From contig JAXGGA010004440.1 of NCBI GenBank assembly GCA_038373865.1, forward strand, positions 24,445 through 88,444: a stretch of DNA of 64,000 nucleotides, given 5' to 3'. This stretch comes from Uloborus plumipes. Lineage: Eukaryota > Arthropoda > Arachnida > Araneae > Uloboridae. Below the pieces are notes generated by a model, which searched no databases, was not told where the DNA came from, and saw only the letters and a program-made list of their open reading frames with translations. The translations under genes were made by a program, and so were the position numbers. Of the stretch, positions 1 to 10,159 are shown in pieces. Each line of letters opens with the position of its first letter. Position 1 is the stretch's first letter.

Positions 1-101
1 TTCTTCAATACCATGGGTTAATCAATACAATGACATAAGAATATATCACCTTTTTAAGTACAAATCCTCGTTCATTCAACCAAAAAATAAATAAATAAAT
101 A

Positions 102-1379
102 CAGGGTGCGGCAAAAAAACTCGGACAAAATTTGTTACGTCCTGACACCAACAGGTTTTACCGTATACAGCTAATTCTTTTTTTAAAAGATTCTACATGT
201 TTTCCTGCATTGAGGTGTGCAGTGTCGATTTTGTACTCATCATTGTTGCTTGGTTTGCAGAATGACAAAAAGATGCGTTACTATTTTTTACTGTTTTGAG
301 CTGGTAAACGTCAATTCGTTTGCTCAAAATTCCTCGACAGACTGTTTCCGATGCAATTAGCAGGTACAAAGAGCTTGGTCATGACTTACGCCCTTCAGGC
401 AGTGGAAAAAAACGGACCTTGAACACATTTTCCAACCGTAGGCTCATCAAGAAGCGAGTGCGGCGAAATTCGAGGGTTTCCATTCAAAAAATCGCTCGTG
501 AGATCGACTCAGCGACCGATCAATTCGGCGAATAGCTAAACAAGAACTCAAACTGAAGCCGTACAAGCTCCAAACTGTGCAACTTCTCCCTGAAGAGAAC
601 AAGCGCGTGAGACTTCAAACATGTCGCCAGCTCAAACGGCGGGCCGCAGGTGAGTAGTGAAAGCGCATCCTCTTCACAGATGAGAAGCTGTTCACTGTCG
701 AACAGGCGCATAACCGCCAAAACGATAGAATCTGGTTCACTGAAGCTCCTGGCACATCGGCAATTGTCGAACACCACCAAAATCCACAATAGGTGATGGT
801 CTGGGGAGGATTTGCGGTAGCGGCAAGACTCCTTTTGTTTTTGTGGATTAAGGGGTCAAAATCAACCAAGAAGTGTATCGCCGCATCATACTTCAGGCCG
901 TCGTACTTCTGTGGGTCCAGCAGCACTTTGGTGATGAGAATTGAATGTTCCAGAAGGACTCAGCGCCGTCTCACAGGACAAAAACGACTCAGAACTTGTG
1001 CCGGACCCATTTTTCAGACTTCATCTCCTTTACGGAATGGCCCCTACTCGGCCCCTACTGAATCCCATGGATTACAGTGTGTGGTCCATTTTGGAGGCCA
1101 GGGCCTGTGCTAAGCCCACCAAAAGCTTCGAGTCGCTGAAGCAGTCGCTTCTTTGAGAATGAGACCGATTATCGCTGGAGGAGCTGCGGCCCATTGCTAA
1201 AAATTTTAAGTTACGTTTGGATCTGTGTATCACTGCTGGAGAAAGCCACTTCGAAACCGGCTGAGTGTATTATTGTAAGAAGTCTATGTTAACATTATTA
1301 ATTGTTGTTTTGCTAAATTTCTCTTATTTAATGAAATTATAACAATAAATCTTTGTCCGGGTTTTTCTGCCGCACCCTG
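102..1379 (+). mobile_element. Tc1/mariner-superfamily DNA transposon, decayed full-length copy
   Basis: The element starts CAGGGTGCGGCAAAAAAACT and its right end is the near-perfect reverse complement (about 28-bp terminal inverted repeats, two or three mismatches). TA dinucleotides at 100-101 and 1380-1381 are the expected target duplication of this superfamily. The total length of 1278 bp is normal for a Tc1/mariner element with a single transposase gene. The gene inside is broken (separate entry), so the copy cannot be autonomous. Termini this well preserved alongside a frameshifted gene suggest moderate age. Confidence 0.93.
320..1262 (+). pseudogene. Tc1/mariner transposase remnant
   Basis: Cut-and-paste transposase with an N-terminal helix-turn-helix DNA-binding region and a DDE/D catalytic domain. 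Seen in order: an HTH-like segment (PRQTVSDAISRYKELGHDLR) from 332; a basic region NRRLIKKRVRRNSRV; a frame change near 500; KQELKLKPYKLQ; consecutive stops TAG TGA at 655-660; FTDEKLF with the first catalytic Asp codon at 679-681; another stop at 790-792; VMVWGG; the second Asp in QKDSAPSH at 957-959; and NPMDYSVWSILEA near 1064-1100 in a shifted frame. The third acidic residue, expected just before NPMD, is lost in an altered stretch around 1046-1060. At least three stops and several frameshifts make this a pseudogene. The first two Asp lie about 92 codons apart, as in this superfamily. Confidence 0.85.
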
Positions 1380-1381
1380 TA

Positions 1382-2135
1382 AATGTAACACAAATGACAG
1401 TTCGATAAATAGCTTCGTGTATCTAAACGGAATCTTATGCTATAAGGAAATAACATTTCCTGAAATGAATATGCTTCTATATTAAATGCTTTTCCATTGA
1501 ACTAAGAAGTATCTAGAAACATTGTCATACATTTTTTCACCAAGTCCACCATAATTATTCTGCTTACAAATAGTTACATTTAGTATATTCTTGTGATATG
1601 TTTTTATGACTTTTCTTGCAAGGAATAAAATTTCCATCCGACTTTTCTTTACAGCATGGCGAAGGATGAAAATTTTCTTTAGTAAAAACTATGATCATAG
1701 TATTGTCATTTTTCTTTCTCTGTTTGATCTCTAATTTGTGCAATAAATTGCATTTTCAAGAACTTGAACCAATGAAATTATGATTAAGAATTCTGGACAT
1801 TCCGCACATGAAATTAATTTGACTATGATTAATTCAAAGTCGAATTCTCCGATTAATTAAATTCTTTAATCTTGTCTTAAATACCTAAAATAGTAGTTTT
1901 GCATTTAAGTTGTGTGTTTTTCATCAGTGAGGTGAAAAAAAATGATAAAAAATGAATTTTTAATATCCAAGCAATCACGTTTTTTTTCACTTTTAGATAT
2001 TCTGTTCAAATATTAATGTGTAAAAAAGAAAAAACTTTTTTTTTGACAAAAAGATAGTGGATCTATTTTTTGTCAATAACCGGCACAATAAAATTTAAAA
2101 TTAGAAAAAAAATCATGGAATTTGATAAAGAACTA
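1382..2135. other. AT-rich intergenic DNA, no feature seen
   Basis: No open reading frame of note, no inverted or tandem repeat recognised, and no similarity seen to other parts of the window. Several homopolymer runs of A and T. Confidence 0.6.
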
Positions 2136-2548
2136 CACTGCAAAAAATAACATTTGTTTTTACAGTAAAACACAGCTAATTTTACAGCTATTTTACAGTA
2201 ATTTTCTGTAAAATTAGTAATTTTACAGTAATAAACTAAAATCGCTAGTTTTACAGTAATAAACTAAAACTTCTAGTTTTATAGTTCATTACTGTGCATT
2301 CAATTGTTTTAAACTGTGACCTCTGCTGCCAGTATTATACTGTTGTTTTTACAGAATAATGCAGCTAATTTTGTACTAGAAAACTGTAAAATTGCTAATT
2401 TTACAGTAATAAACTGCAAAATTGCTTGTTTTACAGTAATAAACAGTAAAATATCTAGTTTTACGGTTTATTACCGTGCATTTTAGCCTTAAACTGAAAA
2501 ACCTCTGCTTTCTATATTATACTGTAAAAACACCATTTTTTTGCAGTG
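2136..2548. mobile_element. MITE with CACTGCAAAAAA termini
   Basis: The left end CACTGCAAAAAATAACATTT and the right end (reverse complement CACTGCAAAAAAATGGTGTT) form inverted termini that continue into TTTTTACAGTA. TA flanks both ends (2134-2135, 2549-2550), compatible with a TA target duplication. The 413-bp interior is a diverged direct duplication. Both halves run from TTTTTACAG through 'ttttacagtaataaact' and 'ctagtttta' to a 'tattactgtgcatt'-like segment and 'attatactgt' (roughly 2155-2344 and 2345-2530). No coding capacity. Superfamily not assigned with confidence. Confidence 0.75.
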
Positions 2549-2692
2549 TAAAGAAGTTCGCGCGCGTAATTACAGACAGATAGGCAAGAAAAAAATATAT
2601 AACATACGTTGTCCACGTATGAGAAAGAGTAAAGAGTAAAAACTGGTATTTATTACTCAATAATTTTAATTGCTTTTTAGTTTCATATTTTT

Positions 2693-4553
2693 AACCTACT
2701 TTCCCGTTAAAAACAAATGAAAGACGAAAAAAGTATTAAAAGTAGCTTAATGCATCTAAAAAATATCGCCAAGTCCAAAAAATATCGCCAAGTAAAAAAA
2801 ATATCGCTAAGTCCAAAAAATATCGCCAAGTTAAAAAAATAAAAAGGTAAATTGAATATCGCAAAATTAAAAATTTGAAAGTAGGGTATTGAGATGGGGA
2901 ATTTGTGTGTCGGTCGGTCGGTCTGTCGGTCGGTCTGTCGGTCCCCCCCTAATAACTTTTGAATGAACATTCCGATTTAAACAAACTTTTTTTTGTTGGA
3001 AAGATCTCGGCGAGTACAGCTCATTCCCATATTTGATTTTTCGATTTGAACAATTTTTGGTTCAACTTTGAACCGTTCAAACAACCTGTCCCGCGATGCT
3101 AACTTTTGAGTGAACAGTCCGATTTGAACAAACTTTTTTTTGTTCGAAGCATCTCGGGAAGGATACTTTATTACCGTATTTAAATTTTCAATTTGAACAT
3201 TTTTGGTTCAACATTGAACCATTCAAGCAACCTTTCCCCACCTAATAACTTTTGAGTGAACCGTCCGAATGGAATAAACTTTTTTCTGTCGGTCGGTCTG
3301 CCTGTCCCCCCCCCCCTGAACATTCCGATTTGGACAAACTTTTTTTTTGTTAGAAAGATCTCGGGGAGTACAGCTCATTCCCATATTTGATTTTTCGATT
3401 TGAACAGTTTTTGGTTCAACTTTGAACCGTTCAAACAACCTGTCCCGCGATGCTAACTTTTGAGTGAACAATCCGATTTGAACAAATTTTTTTTTTTTGT
3501 TCGAAGGATCTCAGCAAGGATACTTCATTACCGTATTTAAATTTTCCATTTGAGCATTTTTTCGTTCAACATTGAACCGTTCAAGCAACCTTTCCCCACC
3601 TAATAACTTTTGAGTGAACCGTCTGAATGGAATAAACTTTTTTTTGTTTGAAAGATCTCGGAGAGACTTTCCCATACATTTCCATATTTTGCTTTTCGAT
3701 TTGAACCATTTTTAGTTCAATATTGAACCGTTCAGAAAAAAAAATTAACATTAGCGTCTACGGGGAATTTAAGTTGAATGTTGATTCTGAACTTAAAGTC
3801 GGATTTCCTTCAAACTAACTTTGTAAGAAAATGGTTTTGATAAATAGTGTTTGTAAAATACTTTTCTGAGTAATTTTCTGTGAGGACTTTGATTCCGACT
3901 CCGACTCCGCAAACGTGGCGGAAATGCAGGCTCAGAAAAAAAATGACTGACTGTGCAGACGATTTTTCGTTTATTTATTCATTTGTTTTATTTTATTTTA
4001 TTGTCATTATTATTATTATTTTTTTTTTGGCAGACGATTTTTTTTGTAACAAAAATTTTTCATTCACGAGAACATTTTATTCTTTATTTATATTTAACAA
4101 CTGGCAACCGATTAAAAGTGAAATTCGAGACATTTTATTAACGGACGAGTTTTTTTTTTCTCTTTTTTTTTTCTTTCTTTGTTAAAATACGTTTTGATGC
4201 TCTTTGTACTTTTATTTATTTATTTATTTATTTTATTATTATTACTATTATTATTTTTTTTTTTTTGAAAACAATGGAGGATTTTTTCTACGGAGGAACT
4301 TTAACAGTTGCACTCTTTAAAAGGTGCAACAAAGCTTTATTTATTCGTTAATTACTTTTTACGTGTCTATTTCATCTGATGAGAGGGGTATATTTTGCTT
4401 TTCGAAATGAGCTCTATGTGCTTAAAAGGTATGTTTGACATAATTTTCAGTTTCAGATAATCAAGAGAGAAGAGAATAATGATCAGATGCGAGAATGCCG
4501 ATGTCGATGTACGGGAAAGTAGGCTCGTTTAGTTCTTGACAGAACTTCTTGTT
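2693..4553 (+). mobile_element. HINE-like element, family 1, copy 1
   Basis: First of six copies of one family in this window. The 5' terminus is (A/G)CCTACTTTCCCGT. Its inverted partner ACGGGAAAGTAGGCTC lies subterminally, followed by a hairpin AGTTCT-TGAC-AGAACT and the end TCTTGTT at 4553. The interior has short ATATCGCCAAGT repeats, a GGTC/TGTC simple repeat, a minisatellite of about 145-bp units ('aataacttttgagtgaac...gttcaacattgaaccgttc'), then unique DNA with 'ccgactccgactccgcaaac' and two TTTATT-rich tracts. Terminal plus subterminal inverted repeats, a central minisatellite and a 3' hairpin are the plan of DINE-1/HINE-type Helentron derivatives (family knowledge); the class is an inference. 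This copy has a second simple-repeat head at about 3287-3317 inside the minisatellite, so its middle is rearranged. Confidence 0.75.
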
Positions 4554-4628
4554 TATTTAGAGGTAGATAAGGTGTGCAGAGTTTCTCTTTGGGTACGGTA
4601 ACTATGCTGACATCAAGATTTCCTCTAG

Positions 4629-5001
4629 CAGCATAATCTCATCGGCCGATAATCGGCCATTCATCGAAACCGGATGAAATTCTCATCGGCCGATGATCGG
4701 ATTCGATGAGTTCTCATCGGGAATTGCTCCAATATGTCCAATATGTCAAACAGAATCCGAGCAGCAAAATCGATGAGTTTTGCTCGAAATACGATGAGAT
4801 TTGGAGCAATTTACGAGCAGTGCAGTCCCGTGCCGATGAATTTAGAAGGAAGGTTGATCGGAATTATATCGCTTTCCGATGAAATGTAGCTCATCGAAAA
4901 CCGTTCTAGGATACTGATCGGAACGATGTAATCGTGCGTTATGGGATCAGTTTACGAGAAGTTCGATGATCGGCCGAGCAAAATTCGATGAGTTGATGCT
5001 G
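4629..5001. mobile_element. Palindrome-rich foldback/MITE
   Basis: The ends CAGCATAATCTCATCG and CGATGAGTTGATGCTG are inverted repeats. The 373-bp interior is clearly more GC-rich than its flanks and carries about a dozen copies of CGATGA or its complement TCATCG, often next to CGGCCGAT, such as CTCATCGGCCGATGATCGG. No reading frame of note. Target duplication not clear. Only one copy seen here. Confidence 0.7.
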
Positions 5002-5186
5002 TTTGGGTCAGTTTTTATCTTCTAAAATTTTACTATTGGAATATCGACATTTCTTTTGCGCACGATGATGCACTTTGTAATTTTTGTAGAAAAAAAAAAG
5101 AAAAAAAAACAGTTATGATTTTAATCACTTTATAAAACAGAAAGTAACCACCAATAAGCTAGGGCTAAAGCAGGAACATGCAATGC

Positions 5187-6080
5187 ACCCCCAGCTCGTT
5201 TATTCCACCATGGACTGCAGTTTCGTGCTTAACGTGGCGGTTACTTACTGCTTTATACCTGAACTTTGCCTCAAAATTTACGAGTTGTATCGTACCAAGT
5301 GCGGTCGCTCGCTGGTGTTCTACAAATAAGCTACCAGTTTTTGTTGGCTTTCTTGCTCCATAAAAAGATTTTTGCCTCCAGCTCGCTTAACTCCTATTCC
5401 ATACTGATGAATTATAAACTTTCTTGAAGCCAACAGGACCCTGCTCTTCCCCGACCTAAACTAAAATTCACCCTTAATCACTCTTTCTTTTGTTAGGCAT
5501 GACATCTTCTGATTAAATTTCTCTCACCTACCCCTTTTATACAATCTTCCGTCCAACACATGATCTTAGCCCATAATATTTTTGCGCACACCTTTTCATT
5601 TTCTTTAGTGAATTTGCCTTTATTTTTTTTATTTATTTATATTTTTTATTGTTCTGTCTTTTTCGTATTATCATCTTTTCATATGTCTGTGTTTTGTAAG
5701 TCCTTTGTCTTGCTGTTTTTGTATTGTACCCTGTTATTTCTGTACCTCAGAACCAGACTAACGTAAGTCCATTTTCGTCTTTTTTCGGTAAAGGGGAAAA
5801 ACGATTGTCGAATACATCGTTTCTCCCCTCTACTGAAAAATGACGAAAATGGACTTACGTTAGTCTGGTTCTGAGGTACAGATTTGTCTTTTACTAGTTT
5901 TATTTTATTGTATGTAATGTTTTGGTGTTTTGAATAAATTTGGACACCGACTCCGACTGCCGGCTTACGAAAAGACCCTGGCAGTCATTCTACGGTAGTC
6001 GGTAGGTGCACTCTCCATGCTGATGAGTGCATAATAAGCCCGAAACTGCAGTCCATGGATGGAATAAACGAGCTGGTGGT
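5187..6080. repeat. Inverted-repeat element containing a nested palindromic MITE
   Basis: About 40 bp at 5187-5226 (core CCAGCTCGTTTATTCCACCA then TGGACTGCAGTTTCG) recurs inverted at 6041-6080. Near the right arm is 'ccgactccgactgccgg' and a segment running to 'gatgagtgcataataagccc'. No significant reading frame. The 142-bp MITE at 5740-5881 sits inside and is annotated separately. Confidence 0.65.
5740..5881. mobile_element. CTGTACC-family MITE, copy 1 (near-perfect palindrome)
   Basis: Two arms of about 60 bp starting CTGTACCTCAGAACCAGACT are near-perfect reverse complements with a short centre around 'gattgtcgaatacatcg'. The element is flanked by direct 4-bp repeats ATTT at 5736-5739 and 5882-5885. 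Two other copies lie at 37145-37376 and 51589-51812. Arms this alike suggest recent insertion or repair between arms. No coding capacity. Confidence 0.85.
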
Positions 6081-7140
6081 GTATTGTAAATAATTACTCT
6101 ATTTATGATTGGCTTAAGAGGAAGGAGGCACATTGTTTTTGCACTTCCAATAATGGCTTACACAGCCGTGTCTGCAGAATACCAACTCTAGTACTCGAAA
6201 CTTTAATATCACAAATCCATTTTTCTTTGATGGATAAGTTTCTTTTTAACTTGAATAATATTTTGAATTTGTATCGCATCCTAAATACAACCATCAAATT
6301 CCACTGTCGCATGAATCTTATACAATGTGTAGTTGTTAAGATAAACTTCATGTTTATTAATGATTTTTACCTGGCAACGCGACAAAAAATAAATAAAATA
6401 AAGTTAATGTTCTGAAGAAATAATGGCATGCTTTTTTTCATTATTATTTTCTCGGAGGCACGAAAAAAAACATCTCTTTTGTTTTAAAATATAGGAGGGG
6501 GGAGGGGGTGAATTTAATTTGTGTCTTTTTTCCTCATTTCTTTATTGAATTTACATTTTAGTACTTCGCTATAATGTCTTTATTTGCATTTTAAATTAGA
6601 AAATGTTCTATCTGATGCGTCTAATTTGTTCTAACGAAAATATAATTAATTTCGCTTTACTTTCATAAATAAAATTGAACAAAAGATGTTCTTTTATTAT
6701 ATTTTCTTAAAATATTTTCTGAAGCTAAAATTTTCAGTAATTTTTGAATAAAAAACGAGTTCTAAATCATTAGTAAACTCATTCGTAAAACGTAAAAGAA
6801 TTGCAAATAAAGGAAGCAGTTCTTTTGTCATTTTCCCCAATACCTTGAAAATAAAACATTAACGATAAATTGGACAAGGGAAATAAATGTCATTTAAAAT
6901 ACAAATTTCATTGTAGATGGTTAAATACTTTATTGAGTTTTCTGACTTTCCATAATTAAATGTTCGGAATTTGTGACTAAATTAATGGGATGTCAATGTT
7001 GCTTAACTTTTAGCATCGTTTGAAGGTATTTTTGGTATTTCGGGTAAAAGTTGTGAACTTTAAATATTTTATAAATTTATTATATGTATTACGATCCACA
7101 AAAAAGGTTTCAGATTTCGATTTTGTCATTATTCCATGTT
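6081..7140. other. AT-rich intergenic DNA
   Basis: No mobile-element ends or repeats recognised. A frame of 82 codons on the minus strand (6103-6351) has no start context, splice signals or recognisable motif, so it is not called a gene. Confidence 0.5.
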
Positions 7141-7749
7141 GCATTTAAGGTTACAGTGAACACAGTTTGTTTTTTCAATTATTGATATATATGTCTAAAA
7201 CTATGTGTGCTTGTATATTTACTGCATGTAAAAGCATAAAAAAAATTGGTGCAAAAACCAAATTTTTTTTTTAAATTAAAAATTTAAAGTTTTTGTTAAC
7301 AAAAATTAAAAATGCTCCACGCTTCACCATTTTTTGTCAAACTTTGAATTTCCACTTAATTTCCAATAATTTGGCATGATTGCATAAATCTATCCATTAC
7401 ATGTAATGTTTTATGAGATAGTTTATTAAATGTGGCTGAAAATGAAATTTGATATGAATTTTTCAGATGAAAAATTCAACAAACTTTAGATGCAATGCAT
7501 AGATTTGTGCCATCATACCTAATGACTGGATATTAAGTGGAAATTCAAAGTAAAAAAAAATAATGACGCATGGAGCATTTTGAAATCTTGTTAACAGAAA
7601 TTTTAAATTTTCAAAAAACGTATTCATTGTTGTTGCCCCAATTTTTTTATGATTTGAGATGTGGTAAATATACAAGCACACACGAAGTTTTAGACATATG
7701 TATCAATAATTAAAAAAAAAAGTGTCCACTGTAGCCTTAAACGCATTTA
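7141..7749. repeat. Long imperfect inverted repeat (foldback)
   Basis: The left arm 7141-~7415 (with 'gcatttaaggttacagtgaa', 'atgtctaaaactatgtgtgc' and 'tgctccacgc') recurs inverted in the right arm ~7470-7749 ('gcatggagca', 'gcacacacgaagttttagac', 'ccactgtagccttaaacgc'). The arms are about 275 bp with many substitutions and indels and enclose a loop of about 50 bp. No reading frame of note. An old foldback or MITE. Confidence 0.75.
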
Positions 7750-7862
7750 AAAGCAAGTTTTGGGTTTGCAAACACACAAATCCTTAAATTGATTATAGTC
7801 TGGGTATTTTTGTAAAATTAATTTTGCACTAGCTCAAATTTTTATCATACGAACATAAATTA

Positions 7863-7939
7863 AAAGACGCATAAATTAATAAGAGGCATAAATTAATAGG
7901 ACGCATAAATTAACAAGAGGCATAAATTATTAAGACGCA
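7863..7939. repeat. 17-bp minisatellite
   Basis: Four and a half head-to-tail copies of a 17-bp unit, AAGACGCATAAATTAAT and close variants; units alternate between GACGCAT and GAGGCAT. Confidence 0.9.
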
Positions 7940-9228
7940 GTGCTGCATTCATTTGCTAAGTTATAAAATAAGTTTTTTACTTTATTTAATAAAAAGCAAA
8001 AAAAAAAAAAAAAACTGGCAATATTGTTTATAGGTGATTGCATCATTCAATAATTTTGGGGTAACTCTTTAAAAGCCATTTCTGAGGTTATTAAAATTAT
8101 TGAGCCTAGTATGAGTGATAGAAATTTTGCAATTTTTTCGAAAGGTGAGTTTTTAAATATTTTGCAATTTTAATTTGCTGCATGAGTTGCACTGCTATTA
8201 TTAAAACCATTTATTTTGCTCCCATTTCTCAGATGGTTAAAAGTGACCCTAAATTGCAGGATATGTTTGAACTAGGTTAGCTCTTCTTTTTAAATGCATT
8301 TATAGTCCAGGCTAGAAGGTCATATACCTAAAATTTTTAGATATATGACATTTTTTGATGGTTTCTATATGAATTTGACCTGCTGATTCCGAATCCGTTG
8401 AGTGCCAGACGCTAAACCTTGAGCATTTTTGTCAAAATGGCAAAATCCAATATGGCTGCTATAAAAGGTATGAAGCAAATTAATGGAAACGTAAGTGCAA
8501 TGAAACATGTTTTACACTTAAAAATGATTGTACTCGTTTGTCAAAATACAATTCTAGTAAAAATAAATATTTATGAAAAGTATACGAATAAAAAAAAATT
8601 ACCAAATAATAAAATTCAAGATGTCAGCCTAAAAAGATGTAAGGTTAAATTTTCAAGTATTAATCAACTTTTAAACCGTAATGGACCTGGAAATGGAATG
8701 TTTTAACAGAGATAAATGTTTAAAATGATATACAGGGATCATAAAAAATGTTGTTTAGACTAACAATAACACTAAAAATTATTAGAAACATTCCAAACTT
8801 AAGTTTCGGGATTTTGCCGGTTTCCTTGAAGAAACCAGTTTCTTTTACGATCTTTCCTATATTGATACAAGTTGCATGAACGCCGACTTCTCGCTGTTGT
8901 GAAAGGTATTTTTAGCTACCAGTTGGAAGGTATATCCAAAGTGTTTGTTTAGTTTTTCGCCTTCAGTTTGATTACGGATTGCACAGAAAAACTTCACCCA
9001 AATGAGGGTATGTGTAATCTTTCGATGTTGTAGTTTTGCAAGAATTGCAAACTAATAATTTCAAATATAGAGGACTTGGGTAAAATTGGCAATTCACAGT
9101 GGCATATATATCAGAAAACGTGGCCTCAAAAAATCCATTAAACACTAAGAAGGTTAAAAAAAAATGGTTATGTTCATCGCAAAGGACTAAAATCTGTGAT
9201 TCACATCATACACCGGACATAATTATGG

Positions 9229-9527
9229 TTAAGGCCCCTATATATACGAGCCGGCGCATCAAGATTAAGTTTCACCACTTTGGATCCAGCGCGTGTTTGT
9301 GTGTTTGAGTGGTTGTCTTTTCTGGCCAGTAATCGCGTTTTGGTCATTTTTCACTGTGAGCAATTATTAGCGGCACGTGGATTTGGCAAAGTTTAGCAAT
9401 GTGCCAAAACTTTTTTCTGATAACCCTACTCCGCAACAATGAAAATTTGAAAGTAAAAGTTAAGGAATTGGATCCAAAGTGGTGAAACTTAATCTTGATG
9501 CGTCGGCCTGTCTATATAGCGGCTCTA
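9229..9527. mobile_element. hAT-type MITE with 8-bp target duplication
   Basis: The ends TAAGGCCCCTATATATACGA and TAGAGCCGCTATATAGACAG (the latter read from the right, on the opposite strand) are related inverted termini. They continue as well matched inverted repeats ('gcatcaagattaagtttcac' then 'cactttggatcca') to about 55 bp. A perfect direct repeat ATTATGGT flanks the element (9221-9228 and 9528-9535). An 8-bp duplication with YARNG-type termini is the hAT signature. It lies inside the older long-TIR transposon, so it is the younger insertion. Confidence 0.88.
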
Positions 9528-9579
9528 ATTATGGTATATGGTTTAAATTATTCATCAAGGGAAAGTCACCTTACAGAAA

Positions 9580-10159
9580 TTATTTAGTCATGAACTGGCT
9601 CATCATCCTACTGCTTTATTTGATGATGATTGAAATAAGAGAGGTATAAATATATCTGCACTAAAGTCAAAACTTAAAGCAGTTTTCATGGTAGGTGATA
9701 AGAATCGTCCAGAAATTATCATTCTTGGTGAAAGTGCAACATTGTGGGCAGTATCTTGACCCGCAATGCTAGCAGCGTGAGTGATTGTATTGATGGTGTC
9801 ATACAAACCATTCTAGCGGTACACAATCTACTTGAGAGACACCATAAATTTAGCACTACATCACAACGTCGAGCCACACAAGAGAAAAATGTCTATTGTG
9901 TTTTTCAACTTAATAAAAAATCACCACTTTCTAAAAGGGACTTTGTACTGAAAGTGTTACCAAATAAGAAGCAAATAATTAAGTTTGTTGTGAGCAGACT
10001 GTGTTCTATCCCCAAGCCAATGTGCAATTATTACTGTCACCAATCCTTTTCCGATTAAATTGGTGTTGGAATTCAACAAGATTTTGTTTCTCATGAAGAA
10101 GCTGATATGATAATGATTCACTACTTAGCGAAAGGAAGTAACCTTCCTACAGAATTTTG
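9580..10159 (+). pseudogene. Decayed transposon-encoded ORF
   Basis: Translation in the best frames gives FSHELAHHPTALFDDD, then a stop, then a segment with VGDKNRPEII. An open stretch at 9744-10058 includes KRDFVLKVLPNKKQIIKFVV. After a stop at the end of that stretch comes VSHEEADMIMIHY near 10087-10125. An ELA..PTALFD segment, a basic NKK..II region and a late EAD.I motif recall an ORF seen in invertebrate repeats that may carry a PIN-like acidic nuclease fold; this is recall, not a search result. Several stops and frame changes break it. It lies between the two long inverted arms and is presumably the element's own gene. Confidence 0.45.

Noticed and set aside
3880..4185. A recurring frame starting MRTLIPTPTPQTWRKCRLRKK, also at minus 21265-21531 and 56786-57067
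   Set aside because: It lies in the same part of HINE copies, runs into poly-Phe/Tyr translation of TTTATT simple repeat and is not conserved in length or C-terminus between copies. Non-coding.
8419..8706. Frame MSIFVKMAKSNMAAIKGMKQ, repeated at minus 10760-10972
   Set aside because: It lies in both inverted arms of the long-TIR transposon and diverges by frameshifts; a duplicated terminal repeat, not a gene pair.
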